A stretch of DNA of 51,428 nt from Nitrospira sp. (GTDB taxonomy: Bacteria > Nitrospirota > Nitrospiria > Nitrospirales > Nitrospiraceae). The DNA is taken from NCBI GenBank assembly GCA_024331095.1, contig JANDJE010000017.1:1-51428 (forward strand), given 5' to 3'. The notes beneath the pieces are model-generated. The model was not told the DNA's origin, made no database searches, and saw only the letters and a list, made by a program, of their open reading frames with translations. Positions 17,421 through 25,831 of the stretch are shown here, one piece after another (the first letter of the stretch is position 1; each line of letters begins with the position of its first letter). The translations under genes and the position numbers were made by a program.

Positions 17421-18581
17421 ATGAAACGGGCGGTGAGTCGGAGAATGGCGGACCTCGCGCAGTCCGAGATTCGAGCGATGACACAAGCCTGCGCGAGCGT
17501 CAAGGGGATCAACATGGCCCAGGGAGTCTGTGATACGCCGGCGCCCTCCCTCGTACTTGAGGCCGCGCAGCGGGCGATCAAGGACGGCCGAAATGTCTAT
17601 ACGCGATTTGATGGACTCGCGGAATTGCGGCAGGCGCTGGCCGAGAAATTGGCCCGCTACAACGGCATTCAAGCCGATCCGAACACGGAGATTGTCGTCA
17701 GCGCCGGAGCGACCGGCGCTTTCCATTGCGCCTGCGAGGCGTTATTGGAACCGGGCGATGAAGTCATCGTGTTTGAGCCGTTCTATCAGTATCATCTGAG
17801 CGCGCTGCTGGCGGTGGAAGCGGTGCCGGTCACGGTCAGGATGGAGCATCCGGGATGGACCTTCACGGCCGCTCAACTGGAGCGGGCCGTCACCGAGAAG
17901 ACCAAAGCGATTGTGGTCAATTCGCCGGGCAATCCCTCCGGAAAGGTGTGGGCACGAGACGAATTGGAAACCGTCGCGGCCATTGCCAAGCAGCACGACC
18001 TCTTCGTGTTTTCGGACGAAATCTACGAATACTTTCTCTATGACGGGCGGTCCCACCTGAGCATAGCCGCTTTGCCCGGCATGGCCGAGCGGACGATCAC
18101 CATCGGCGGCTATTCCAAAACCTTCAGCGTCACGGGCTGGCGCATCGGCTACACCGCGGCCGCTCGACCATGGGCCCAGGCCATTGGTGCCGTCAACGAC
18201 CTGCTGTACGTCTGCGCTCCGGCCCCTCTTCAAATGGGGATCGCCGCGGGTATCATCGAGCTGCCCGGAGACTTCTACAAAGAGCTTGCGCGCTCGTACC
18301 AGCGCAAGCGGGATCGGTTCTGCGAGGCCTTAGCCGAGGCTGGGTTGCCCCCCTCGATTCCCGAAGGCGCGTACTACGTGTTGGCGGATGTCTCGAAGAT
18401 GCCGGGCTCGACCGGCAAGGCCCGGGCGATGGCTCTCTTGAAAGCAACCGGTGTGGCGGGGGTGCCGGGGGAAGCGTTTTTCTCCGGAACCGAAGGTGCC
18501 CGCTTCGTTCGCTTCAGCTACGCCAAGACCGACGAAGATCTGGACGAGGCCTGTCGTCGCCTGAAGCGGGCGAAATTCTAG
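17421..18581 (+). CDS. PLP-dependent class I/II aminotransferase
   Basis: A 386-residue fold-type I aminotransferase. The key motifs are VYTRFDGLAELRQALA, the NSPGNPSGKVW substrate/cofactor loop, SDEIYEYFLYDG, and GGYSKTFSVTGWRIGY, where Lys233 forms the Schiff base with pyridoxal phosphate. A C-terminal ARFVRFSYAKTDEDLDEAC holds the substrate-carboxylate Arg. The family covers aspartate, aromatic, alanine and kynurenine aminotransferases, and the specific amino acid cannot be fixed from sequence. A GGAGGG ribosome binding site lies before the ATG at 17421. It follows msrA by 57 bases and could share its transcript. Confidence 0.88.
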   Translation: MKRAVSRRMADLAQSEIRAMTQACASVKGINMAQGVCDTPAPSLVLEAAQRAIKDGRNVYTRFDGLAELRQALAEKLARYNGIQADPNTEIVVSAGATGAFHCACEALLEPGDEVIVFEPFYQYHLSALLAVEAVPVTVRMEHPGWTFTAAQLERAVTEKTKAIVVNSPGNPSGKVWARDELETVAAIAKQHDLFVFSDEIYEYFLYDGRSHLSIAALPGMAERTITIGGYSKTFSVTGWRIGYTAAARPWAQAIGAVNDLLYVCAPAPLQMGIAAGIIELPGDFYKELARSYQRKRDRFCEALAEAGLPPSIPEGAYYVLADVSKMPGSTGKARAMALLKATGVAGVPGEAFFSGTEGARFVRFSYAKTDEDLDEACRRLKRAKF

Positions 18582-18638
18582 TCGACGCAAACGGCTCTTC
18601 CCTTGCCCTGTCCGCCCACTCATGGTAAGAGGGACTCC

Positions 18639-19088
18639 ATGAAGAAATCGATTGCCGGTGCCGTCGCCATTGCCGTCGCTCTTCTGGTGACGGCATGTGT
18701 CCATCAGCCGTCGGCGCACTTACCTGGGCCGAATGAGTCCCCGATTGAAGGTAAGTCCGTGTTGGCGGGCGAATGGGAATATGAAGACGGCGCCGTCGTC
18801 ACGCTCCGGCTCGATGAAAGAGGAAACGGGACCTACCCCTACAAGGATGGGCGGTTCGAAACACTGCGGCTCACCGACCATACGTGGGTCGGCAAGTGGT
18901 ATCAGAAGGAAAACGATCGGGAAGGAGGCTTCAGGGTCGTGCTGTCCGACGACTACACGGAGGGCGACGGCACCTGGTGGTACGATCGGATTGGAGAAGA
19001 TTCAGCCCCTGCGCAGAAAGGCGGCACGTTTCATCTCAGCAAACGAACCTCTCTCACCAGGCTCGACGAGACCCCGCCTGCTCCGTAA
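18639..19088 (+). CDS. Small lipoprotein of unknown family
   Basis: A 149-residue protein with a clear lipoprotein signal peptide: basic MKKS start, hydrophobic IAGAVAIAVALL, then lipobox VTAC. The mature part is beta-rich with repeated aromatic-glycine turns (GEWEYEDGAVVTLRLDERG, DHTWVGKWYQKEND, GDGTWWYDRIGED), suggesting a small lipocalin-like or calycin-type barrel. That is only an impression. The family is not recognised. It is likely anchored in the inner or outer membrane. The ATG at 18639 was chosen because it starts the signal peptide. The gene stands 57 bases after the aminotransferase on the same strand and converges on leuD. Confidence 0.68.
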   Translation: MKKSIAGAVAIAVALLVTACVHQPSAHLPGPNESPIEGKSVLAGEWEYEDGAVVTLRLDERGNGTYPYKDGRFETLRLTDHTWVGKWYQKENDREGGFRVVLSDDYTEGDGTWWYDRIGEDSAPAQKGGTFHLSKRTSLTRLDETPPAP

Positions 19089-19170
19089 GCTCTACCAACG
19101 ATCGTTCAGGATCATCAGTCCATTCTCAAGCCTACTAGGCACGGTTGCCAGGCAAGAACGCTTGGCAAGG

Positions 19171-19794
19171 TCACCGGGGAAGATCGGTAAATAACCAAGG
19201 GGCTTCCTGTTTTCGCCGACGTTCATAGGCCGCAATCGCCTCTTCGTGCTGGAGCGTGAGACCGATGGAATCCAGCCCCCGGTACAAACAGTCTTTCCTG
19301 AACGGGTCGATCTCAAATCGATAGACCGTGCCGTTCGGCGTCGTCACCTGCTGGGCGCCGAGATCCACCGTGAGCCGGTATCCCTCCGTGTCAAGAACGT
19401 CCTTCATGAGAGCCGACACCGCCTCATTATCCAGGATGACCGGCAGGATGCCGTTTTGGAAACAGTTGTTATAGAAAATGTCGGCGAAACTCGGCGCGAT
19501 GATGCACCGGAACCCTTGATCGAGGAGCGCCCACGGCGCATGTTCTCTCGACGACCCGCAGCCGAAGTTGTCGCGTGTCAGCAAAATCGTCGCCCCCTGG
19601 TAGCGGGCTTGGTTTAAGAAAAAGCGGGGGTCCGGCGACCCGTCCGGCTTTCTCCGCCAGTCAAAAAAGAGCCCCTCGCGAAGTCCGGTCCGCTTGATCG
19701 TCTTCAGAAATTGTTTGGGAATAATCTGATCCGTATCGACGTTGACTCGGTCCAGCGGAGCCACTAAACCGGTTAATTGTGTGAATGCCTGCAT
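19171..19794 (-). CDS. leuD: 3-isopropylmalate dehydratase small subunit LeuD
   Basis: A 207-residue protein of the bacterial LeuD length. It has [21 protein letters not shown] at the start, the [17 protein letters not shown] loop that contacts substrate, and [20 protein letters not shown]. With LeuC it isomerises 2-isopropylmalate to 3-isopropylmalate in leucine biosynthesis, in the cytoplasm; the swivelling small subunit supplies substrate-binding residues. It lies 87 bases downstream of leuC on the same strand, so one transcript is likely. No leuA or leuB is in the window. Confidence 0.96.
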   Translation of the reverse strand: MQAFTQLTGLVAPLDRVNVDTDQIIPKQFLKTIKRTGLREGLFFDWRRKPDGSPDPRFFLNQARYQGATILLTRDNFGCGSSREHAPWALLDQGFRCIIAPSFADIFYNNCFQNGILPVILDNEAVSALMKDVLDTEGYRLTVDLGAQQVTTPNGTVYRFEIDPFRKDCLYRGLDSIGLTLQHEEAIAAYERRRKQEAPWLFTDLPR

Positions 19795-19881
19795 CGTATC
19801 CAGCCTTGACTGTTCGAGTTGAGGTTTGTTGTGTTCGGTCGCGTCGGCTCAGCCGGCCGTGCAGCGCTCACGTCCGGACCC

Positions 19882-21285
19882 CTACGCCCACCGCCTGATG
19901 TCCACGAAATGCCCTTCAATGGCGGCTGCCACCGCCATGGCGGGCGAGACCAAATGGGTTCGGCCTCCCGCGCCCTGGCGCCCTTCGAAATTTCTGTTGC
20001 TGGTGGACGCGCACCGTTCACCGGGTTGGAGCACGTCGGCGTTCATCGCCAGACACATGCTGCAGCCCGCTTCTCTCCACTCAAAGCCCGCTTCGCGGAA
20101 GATCCGATCAAGCCCCTCCGCTTCCGCCTGCGCTTTGACGAGACCGGAGCCGGGAACGACCATTGCGCGCACCGCCCTCGCGACTTTTTTCCCCTCGGCG
20201 AAGCGAGCGGCAAGTCGCAGGTCTTCGATCCGCGCATTGGTGCACGATCCGATAAACACCCGGTCAATGGCGATGTCCGTCACCGGCGTGTTGGGCGTGA
20301 GCCCCATGTACTCCAGGGCCCGTTCCGTCGCGCGCCTCGTGTTCTCATCCGCGATCGTTTGAGGGTCCGGCACCTTTTCGTCCACGCCGACGACCATGCC
20401 GGGGCTTGTTCCCCAACTGACTTGCGGAGCGATGTTCTCCGCCCGCATGACTACCGTGGCGTCATAGCGGGCGTCCGAGTCCGTCTTGAGTCGTTCCCAC
20501 GCCTTGACCGCTTGATCGAAAAGCGCGCCTTGTGGAGCGAGCGGCCGTCCTTTGAGATAGGCGATTGTCTTGTCGTCGGGGGCGACCATGCCGGCCCTGG
20601 CGCCTCCCTCGATCGACATGTTGCACAGGGTCATGCGGCCCTCCATGCTCAGGGCGCGGATGGCCGAGCCGGTGTATTCGATTACGTGTCCCGTCCCGCC
20701 GGCGGTTCCGATTTTCCCGATGATGGCCAGGATGATGTCTTTGGCGGAACAATGTTCCGACAGGGAGCCCTCGACGCGGATTTCCATCGTTTTCGGTCGC
20801 TTTTGGATGAGGCACTGGGTGGCCAAGACATGTTCCACCTCGCTGGTGCCGATCCCGAACGCCAGCGCGCCGAACGCCCCGTGGGTCGAGGTATGGGAGT
20901 CGCCGCAGACGATGGTCATGCCGGGCAAGGTGAAGCCTTGTTCCGGACCGATCACGTGGACGATCCCCTGACGCACGTCGTTCATGCCGAACAGGGTGAT
21001 GCCGAACTCGCGGCAGTTTTCTTCGAGCGTGTCAATCTGTTTGGCGCTGATCGGGTCGGCGATGGGCAGCGTGCGATCGGTGGTCGGCACGTTGTGGTCC
21101 GGCACCGCCAGCGTGGCGGCCGGTCGCCGAGGTCGCCGGCCGGCCAGCTTTAATCCCTCAAAGGCCTGGGGGGACGTCACTTCATGGACAAGCTGCCGAT
21201 CGATGTAGAGCAGTGTGGTGCCGTCAGGATCGGCTCGGACCACATGGGCGTCCCAAATTTTGTCGAACAACGTCGCTCCGGCCAT
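19882..21285 (-). CDS. leuC: 3-isopropylmalate dehydratase large subunit LeuC
   Basis: A 467-residue aconitase-family protein with the expected LeuC length. Motifs include the N-terminal [33 protein letters not shown] block, [12 protein letters not shown] and the CSMCLAMN segment; the Cys residues of the last two hold the 4Fe-4S cluster that activates the substrate hydroxyl. It forms the heterodimer with LeuD. The start at 21285 follows AGGAGG on the minus strand and is preferred over the upstream in-frame ATG at 21348, which would add a non-family extension. It is divergent from the MEKHLA gene, so the roughly 200 bases between them must hold promoters for both. Confidence 0.96.
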   Translation of the reverse strand: MAGATLFDKIWDAHVVRADPDGTTLLYIDRQLVHEVTSPQAFEGLKLAGRRPRRPAATLAVPDHNVPTTDRTLPIADPISAKQIDTLEENCREFGITLFGMNDVRQGIVHVIGPEQGFTLPGMTIVCGDSHTSTHGAFGALAFGIGTSEVEHVLATQCLIQKRPKTMEIRVEGSLSEHCSAKDIILAIIGKIGTAGGTGHVIEYTGSAIRALSMEGRMTLCNMSIEGGARAGMVAPDDKTIAYLKGRPLAPQGALFDQAVKAWERLKTDSDARYDATVVMRAENIAPQVSWGTSPGMVVGVDEKVPDPQTIADENTRRATERALEYMGLTPNTPVTDIAIDRVFIGSCTNARIEDLRLAARFAEGKKVARAVRAMVVPGSGLVKAQAEAEGLDRIFREAGFEWREAGCSMCLAMNADVLQPGERCASTSNRNFEGRQGAGGRTHLVSPAMAVAAAIEGHFVDIRRWA

Positions 21286-21493
21286 TCTTTCCTCCTGCCT
21301 TCCAGGCGAAACGTGCACAGGAGGCGACATTATACAGAGAGGCTGCATGAGGTACCAGGGGAGGAAATGTCCGGTGAAAATATCCAGAAGACGAAGACGC
21401 CGTGCGCGCTTGCATCGTTGGATCCCTCCGTGCTACCTGCATGAAGGTGAGGAAACGTCCTATCTTTCTCTTGCAGGAGATGGCGACAACGAG

Positions 21494-21961
21494 ATGACTC
21501 CCATCTGGACCAGCCCGGCGGTGTCGGTGTGGTCACAATATCTGCTTGACAGTTTTCGGCGCTGGATGGGACGTGATCTGATCGCACGATTCGGGTCAAA
21601 GGAGGGCGATGCCGAGGCCTTGTTCGGCGCGCCCTTCGTCGTGGTGTCGCATGGAACGGAGCAGGATCCCGTCCTGAATTATGGAAACCAAGCGGCATTA
21701 CGACTCTGGGAGATGGATTGGGATCGGTTCATCCGCACTCCCTCGCGCATGACGGCGGAGCCCGTTCATCAGGAAGAACGGAGGCGGATATTGGCGGCGG
21801 CGCACGAGCGGGGGTATGTGGAAGGCTATCGTGGAGTCCGCATATCCGCGACGGGCCGTCGGTTTCTCGTAACGGACGCGATCCTATGGAACGTGCTGGA
21901 TGATCGTGGCCGTCTCGTCGGGCAAGCGGCGACGTTTCGAACCTGGCAAGACGTGAGCTGA
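21494..21961 (+). CDS. MEKHLA-domain (PAS-related) protein
   Basis: A 155-residue protein of the MEKHLA family, a PAS-like domain first described at the C-terminus of plant HD-ZIP III proteins and found alone in many bacteria. Recognisable parts are SQYLLDSFRRWMGRDL, FVVVSHGTEQDPVLNYGNQAALRLWEMDW (the PAS core), RMTAEPVHQEERRRILA and the final GRRFLVTDAILWNVLDD strand pair. A sensory or ligand-binding role is inferred from the fold, but no ligand is known. The frame is open further upstream (to 21215), and the ATG at 21494 is chosen because the family match starts just after it. No output domain is attached. Confidence 0.78.
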   Translation: MTPIWTSPAVSVWSQYLLDSFRRWMGRDLIARFGSKEGDAEALFGAPFVVVSHGTEQDPVLNYGNQAALRLWEMDWDRFIRTPSRMTAEPVHQEERRRILAAAHERGYVEGYRGVRISATGRRFLVTDAILWNVLDDRGRLVGQAATFRTWQDVS

Positions 21962-22079
21962 AGCCGTGTCATCCGCAAAGAGGGAAATGCCGGCAATCCG
22001 TTCTCGTTTCCAATGGCGTGCTCTGAAATGATGGGCGGGAATCCGGCACGTCGTCAAACGCAACCGGCAACAGTGGCAC

Positions 22080-22697
22080 TCAAGTCCACAGTTCAAGGGG
22101 ACCATGGTTGGCGACCCCTCGCAGGATGTCTCGCGATGAAACGATCCCGATCGGATGGCGGCTCCCATCCAGAATGGGCACGGCGTGGATTCGCTCATCC
22201 AGCATGATACGGGCGATCTCACGGATATCCGCTGTGACGGTCGCCGAGATGACGCGCGTGATCATGATCTCGGCCAGTTTCAGACGTTCCCCCTGAGGTG
22301 ACGGAAGTCCGACAATCAGCTCGGGGGCGTGAACCAGCAGATCGCGCTCGGACACCATTCCGACAAGGGTCCCGTCCAGTGACGTGATAGGAATGTGCCG
22401 GAATCGTTTCCGTGTCATCACGGTCCAAGCGTCATTCAGAGTGCTGTCGGAGGACAGAGTGATGACGGGCGACGTCATCAAATCGCGGGCGATGACTGCC
22501 GGTCTTGACTGTGATTCCTGATGGGCCTGTTGATGGTAGGCCCGTTGTGCGGCGGAGGTCGCTTGATCGTCTGACGCAGACGGATGTCGGCCGGACTGGT
22601 CCCGGGCCTCGGCCAAATGGCTCGGCGCGTATCGCGGACCTGCCGGTTTAAGAGGAAGGGTTTGCACGATGCCGTTGATGGCGACAAGAATCGGCAT
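22080..22697 (-). CDS. CBS-domain pair protein
   Basis: A 205-residue protein with two CBS motifs in its C-terminal two thirds. The first is ARDLMTSPVITLSSDSTLNDAWTVMTRKRFRHIPITSLDGTLVGMVSERDLL. The second is EIMITRVISATVTADIREIARIMLDERIHAVPILD, continuing to GIVSSRDIL. The N-terminal 70 residues are Gln/Ser/Arg-rich and probably disordered. CBS pairs bind adenosine nucleotides such as AMP or ATP and usually regulate a partner enzyme or channel. No partner domain is fused, so it probably acts as a free-standing energy-state sensor. It is divergent from the lipoprotein gene at 22815. Confidence 0.88.
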   Translation of the reverse strand: MPILVAINGIVQTLPLKPAGPRYAPSHLAEARDQSGRHPSASDDQATSAAQRAYHQQAHQESQSRPAVIARDLMTSPVITLSSDSTLNDAWTVMTRKRFRHIPITSLDGTLVGMVSERDLLVHAPELIVGLPSPQGERLKLAEIMITRVISATVTADIREIARIMLDERIHAVPILDGSRHPIGIVSSRDILRGVANHGPLELWT

Positions 22698-22780
22698 ACT
22701 GAAGGCCCTCAGTGGCCGTATCGGAACATTTGTCCAATACTTAAGCGAGACGGATCGGAATCCTCATTCCTCCGGTTGCA

Positions 22781-22810
22781 TTGACCGGTGGGACCGGTGT
22801 AGCGTAAATT
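22781..22810 (+). promoter_or_regulatory. Possible promoter close to the 22815 lipoprotein gene
   Basis: TTGACC at 22781-22786 and TAAATT at 22805-22810 are separated by 18 bases. A start of transcription near 22816-22818 would coincide with the ATGATG of the lipoprotein gene and give an almost leaderless mRNA. This fits the absence of a ribosome binding site. Inference only. Confidence 0.3.
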
Positions 22811-22814
22811 TTTT

Positions 22815-23264
22815 ATGATGTTGTTCTCTTCTTCCCCTTCATCCGCTTATCGGTCGGTCCGGCTGCGAGCGCTGGGGCTGTTGGTCTGTGCCGGACTTCT
22901 TGCCGCATGCAGCGGGCCGGCGTGGGACGGCTATTTCAAACGAGGGGTCGGGCGATTGACCCAAGATGATGTCCGAGACAGGCTGGGGCCGCCGCACACG
23001 GCGAAAAATCCGGCTCTGGGCGGCGATAGTCTCTGGACCTATCGAGTTGCGTTAAGCGATCAGGAATTGGCGACCTGGACGCCGACGTTCTTAGTGGAAG
23101 CCTCTCAATCGGTCGGATCTCTTGTCGGCAGACCGACCGAGCAGCCGAAGCCGACGTTATACTGCTATCGCTATCTGTTGACCTTCGCGGAAGACCGTGT
23201 CTTGAAAAGCTGGAAACGTGAGGAATGCACGCCGGGAACACGGGAGACATTGAATGCACGCTGA
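22815..23264 (+). CDS. Lipoprotein, outer-membrane-assembly (SmpA/BamE)-like start
   Basis: A 149-residue lipoprotein: a basic N-terminus, the hydrophobic ALGLLVCAGLL and lipobox LAAC. Just after the Cys there is a RLTQDDVRDRLGPPHTAKNPALGGDSLWTYRV block, the helix-turn-strand pattern of SmpA/BamE/OmlA folds (GMTxxxVxxxLGxP), where such proteins pack against BamD or peptidoglycan. The rest (YCYRYLLTFAEDRVLKSWKREEC) continues as strands. It is probably a cell-envelope lipoprotein of the BamE-like class, not necessarily BamE. There is no ribosome binding site before the ATGATG start. Confidence 0.7.
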   Translation: MMLFSSSPSSAYRSVRLRALGLLVCAGLLAACSGPAWDGYFKRGVGRLTQDDVRDRLGPPHTAKNPALGGDSLWTYRVALSDQELATWTPTFLVEASQSVGSLVGRPTEQPKPTLYCYRYLLTFAEDRVLKSWKREECTPGTRETLNAR

Positions 23265-23616
23265 ACGTTCGGGCGGAGCGAGATAATTTTGTCGATATTC
23301 AATCTTCACTGTCTTACTGAATGCGTGTAACACACGGCGTTCCCTTGTTCGACCCGGATCTTTCCTCCTCACAGAAACAAGAACAAGCACAGGATCCGCC
23401 GACTCCCGCTCCCTCGTTTCTCCTGCCCGGTTGCTTCCCTTTCAACCACTGTGCTATACACTTCTCCCTGGTTAGCATCCGCTACCTACATGATGGGTTT
23501 CATGACCGGTCTCAATGATCTAGGATCTAGGCAACCCATCGGTCTTCCATAACGTCTTATTGAGGCAGGCTTCACCGGCCTAATCACTTTTCTGCATTTC
23601 GCGAGGGAGGTACGGA
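23265..23616. other. 350-base upstream region of the cupredoxin gene
   Basis: No gene is supported here. The interval is less GC-rich than its surroundings, holds a candidate promoter (23431-23460), and includes a small tandem GATCTAG duplication near 23516-23529. The rest shows nothing recognisable. Confidence 0.4.
23431..23460 (+). promoter_or_regulatory. Candidate sigma70 promoter for the cupredoxin gene
   Basis: TTGCTT at 23431-23436 and TATACA at 23455-23460, with 18 bases between. This would give a leader of about 150 bases before the ATG at 23617. Confidence 0.38.
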
Positions 23617-24096
23617 ATGGGTAAGATGACGAGTGTGCTCCTTGTGGGTCTGGGGATGATAATGGCCGGAACGTCGGCCGCGTACGCGCTTCAAGCCGGC
23701 GGCGTTGAAGTCGGCAGCTTGGAAACGGGATCGGTCGTCGGGCAGCCTTTCAAAGAATTGACGGTCGATGCCGCGTTCTACTCCATTGAAATTGGAGAAA
23801 TGAAAACATGGTATCCACCGATGACCGTCATTGACTTTAAGACTCGACCGGGGTCGCCCGTTCTATTAAAGGTCACCAATAAGGCCACGGCGGAGCACGG
23901 ATTCCACCTCACCGCCACGGCGACGGATCACACGACGCCGACGGTGTTGGATACGAAGCTCGTGTTGAAACCGGGGGAGACTCAATATATCGGCGTTCCG
24001 ACCAGCGATCTGTTCTATGCGGCGGGGACAGTGTTGGAGTATCGCTGCCATTTGCATCCCGCTCATGTCGGCGGCAAATTGCTCATGTTGAAATAA
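23617..24096 (+). CDS. Exported cupredoxin-like copper protein with a His-rich site
   Basis: A 159-residue protein with a signal peptide (cleavage likely at AYA-LQ, about residue 24) and one cupredoxin-like beta domain. The C-terminal copper loop reads YRCHLHPAHVGG: Cys144, His147 and His150 occupy the C-x2-H-x2-M positions of amicyanin-type proteins, with His in place of the usual axial Met. His145 is a further possible ligand. The upstream ligand region is AEHGFH, with Glu93, His94 and His97. Ordinary type 1 blue copper needs a weak axial ligand; a second His there is seen in non-blue relatives such as nitrosocyanin, though with different spacing. It probably acts in the periplasm, in electron transfer or copper/NO chemistry. 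GGGAGG precedes the ATG and a strong terminator follows. Confidence 0.75.
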   Translation: MGKMTSVLLVGLGMIMAGTSAAYALQAGGVEVGSLETGSVVGQPFKELTVDAAFYSIEIGEMKTWYPPMTVIDFKTRPGSPVLLKVTNKATAEHGFHLTATATDHTTPTVLDTKLVLKPGETQYIGVPTSDLFYAAGTVLEYRCHLHPAHVGGKLLMLK

Positions 24097-24161
24097 TGTC
24101 TCCGGGGAGTTGCGGATTGCGCTGATCGAATCAAAGCGCCAGCGCTGGGAGAAGGGAGACG

Positions 24162-24199
24162 CACGGCCTCAAGGAAGCTTCCTTGAGGCCGTGGTTTTT
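24162..24199 (+). terminator. Strong rho-independent terminator after the cupredoxin gene
   Basis: A perfect palindrome from 24162 to 24193, with arms CACGGCCTCAAGG and CCTTGAGGCCGTG around AAGCTT, followed by G and TTTTT (24195-24199). It ends the cupredoxin transcript and insulates it from the convergent ferredoxin gene. Confidence 0.88.
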
Positions 24200-24241
24200 G
24201 TGGGAACTACGGTCAAAACGTCATCCGAAAAGCGGGAGTTT

Positions 24242-24265
24242 CCGCACGCTCTGATGAGCGTGCGG
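24242..24265 (-). terminator. Hairpin downstream of the ferredoxin gene
   Basis: CCGCACGCTC (24242-24251) pairs perfectly with GAGCGTGCGG (24256-24265) around a TGAT loop. It lies 10 bases after the ferredoxin stop on the minus strand. A T-run is not immediate (CTTTT lies about 10 bases further on), so termination is likely but less certain. Confidence 0.55.
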
Positions 24266-24274
24266 GAGCAGCAA

Positions 24275-24622
24275 TCAGTTCCTCACTCCGCTCCACACTT
24301 TTGCCGGGTCGATCGCCTTGTCCGGATTCAACCGCTTGGCTTTTTCAAGAAGGGCTTCGGTTGTTTCGGGATAGGCCGGGTCGGAGATGCAGCAGTTATC
24401 AACCGGACAGACGGCGGCGCATTGGGGCTCGTCGAAATGACCGACGCATTCGGTGCATCGCTCGTGAGTAATGACGTAAATATTGTCACCGACCCCTTGC
24501 CCGTCACCGACGTGATAGCCTTTGCTTTCGGCGTCACTTCTTGTTTCAAAAATCGCTTCATTGGGACACTCCGGCAAACATGCCCCGCAAGAAATACATT
24601 CGTCCGTGATCAGCAGTGCCAT
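24275..24622 (-). CDS. YfhL-family 2[4Fe-4S] ferredoxin
   Basis: A 115-residue ferredoxin from the internal ATG at 24622 (MALLITDECISCG), the normal family start. Cluster motifs are CISCGACLPECPNEAIF and, after an insertion typical of YfhL-type ferredoxins, CTECVGHFDEPQCAAVCPVDNC. The longer Cys spacing of the second motif is the family hallmark and goes with unusually low redox potentials. A C-terminal helix with KAKRLNPDKA follows. It acts as a soluble low-potential electron carrier in the cytoplasm. In Nitrospira such ferredoxins could supply the reductive TCA cycle enzymes, but that link is inferred, not visible here. Confidence 0.9.
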   Translation of the reverse strand: MALLITDECISCGACLPECPNEAIFETRSDAESKGYHVGDGQGVGDNIYVITHERCTECVGHFDEPQCAAVCPVDNCCISDPAYPETTEALLEKAKRLNPDKAIDPAKVWSGVRN

Positions 24623-24863
24623 GATCCGCGCCTCCTCCTCGCTCAAAAAGCCAGCCAGACGATATCAACAACCACCATATTGACAAGATTGCGGCGCCCC
24701 CATCATAGTGCGCATAGCGTGCGGGGTCTCGCAAATAGAGGCGCATTCTATTCTGGGGCTCTTTCCCAAGTCAACAGAGCGAAGGGGGAAAAGAAGGCCT
24801 AGGTCGTTGAAGACCTTAGGCCATTGGGCCCAACGTATCAGCGAGCAAAAGACGAACGCCACC

Positions 24864-25370
24864 ATGACGACGCCAGCGAAGGATGCTTCACCGGGCAGTC
24901 GGGGACAATCTAAAAACCGGATTGTCATGATGGTCTTGCTCGCCGTCCTCATGATGAGCCTCTCCGTGTTTATCGGGGAGAGAAAAGAATCAAGCGTGAT
25001 CGTCGTCCGATTTCCCAGCGGAGTCGAGTTGGAAGCCGAAGTCGCGGATACGCCGGAAAAGCTTCTATTCGGGCTGGCGTTCCGGGACGAGTTGCCTCCG
25101 AACGGGGGGATGCTCTATATCTTTGAAGAAAACGGCCTTCATCGAGTGCGGACCAAAGAGTATCGTTTCCCCGTGGACATTCTGTGGGTCGATGAGAGCC
25201 GTCACGTTGTGCACATGTTGGAACATGCCGAACCTTGCTCGCAGGACCCTTGTCCTCTCTATGGCCCCCCTCCGGCCGCGGCCCGTTACGTTATTCAGGC
25301 CGAGTCCGGATTTCTCAAAAGAGCAGGGGTGGCGCAGAACGACGAGCTCAAATACTCGCTTCGTATGTAA
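24864..25370 (+). CDS. DUF192 protein with a membrane anchor
   Basis: A 168-residue protein from the ATG at 24864. A single N-terminal hydrophobic segment (IVMMVLLAVLMMSLSVFIG) anchors or exports a DUF192 domain. The domain has the typical ELEAEVADTPEKLLFGLAFRDELPPNGGMLYIFE start, where members usually read RGLMfRxxLpxxxGMLFvF, then FPVDILWVDE and the final AESGFLKRAGVAQND. DUF192 proteins are small exported beta proteins of unknown function. LLFGLAFR replaces the usual RxxGLMxR, but the fold features remain. Upstream in-frame ATGs give no family extension and are ignored. Confidence 0.82.
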   Translation: MTTPAKDASPGSRGQSKNRIVMMVLLAVLMMSLSVFIGERKESSVIVVRFPSGVELEAEVADTPEKLLFGLAFRDELPPNGGMLYIFEENGLHRVRTKEYRFPVDILWVDESRHVVHMLEHAEPCSQDPCPLYGPPPAAARYVIQAESGFLKRAGVAQNDELKYSLRM

Positions 25371-25451
25371 TAATTTGAGCATGGAACGCACGAGCGATCG
25401 AGTCGGATTTTGAAAGTCGCGATGTCCATGGAACAATGTAGAGAGGTCGGC

Positions 25452-25769
25452 ATGGAGGGATTTCAGAAAGTTGCGTGCGTCGACGAACTATCACCCGGGC
25501 AATCGAAGGTGGTCATGGTCAACGCGCGGCCCATCGCGCTGTTCAATGTTGACGGCAAGTATTATGCGATTCATAACAGTTGTCCCCATGAAGGCGGACC
25601 GTTAGCCGAAGGCAGACTGAAAGGGTTTGTGGTCTCCTGCCCGTGGCATGACCTTGCGTTTGATGTCAGAAACGGGCAAGGGACGGACGGCGGGGGCTAC
25701 TGTGTCGGCAGTTATGAAACCCGGGTGGACGGAACGGATATTTTGATAGGACCTCGGCGCAAGGTCTGA
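25452..25769 (+). CDS. Rieske-type [2Fe-2S] ferredoxin
   Basis: A 105-residue Rieske protein. The two cluster-binding loops are CPHEGGPL (Cys44, His46) and CPWHDLAFD (Cys63, His66), the C-x-H...C-x2-H pattern of Rieske clusters. The size and lack of a signal peptide fit soluble Rieske ferredoxins such as NirD or the dioxygenase ferredoxin components. As no oxygenase or nitrite reductase genes are adjacent, the partner is unknown. The start at 25452 was chosen because the domain begins right there; in-frame ATGs at 25422 and 25428 would add 8-10 residues. Confidence 0.9.
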   Translation: MEGFQKVACVDELSPGQSKVVMVNARPIALFNVDGKYYAIHNSCPHEGGPLAEGRLKGFVVSCPWHDLAFDVRNGQGTDGGGYCVGSYETRVDGTDILIGPRRKV

Positions 25770-25831
25770 AATGAAGGAACGGTTCCTTTCTTAGACATAG
25801 ACAATTAGTAGAGAAATCAAACGCAGAGCAC

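Noticed and set aside
19819..21153. Long plus-strand frame opposite leuC
   Set aside because: Antisense to well-conserved LeuC cluster motifs; no signal or domain in the translation.
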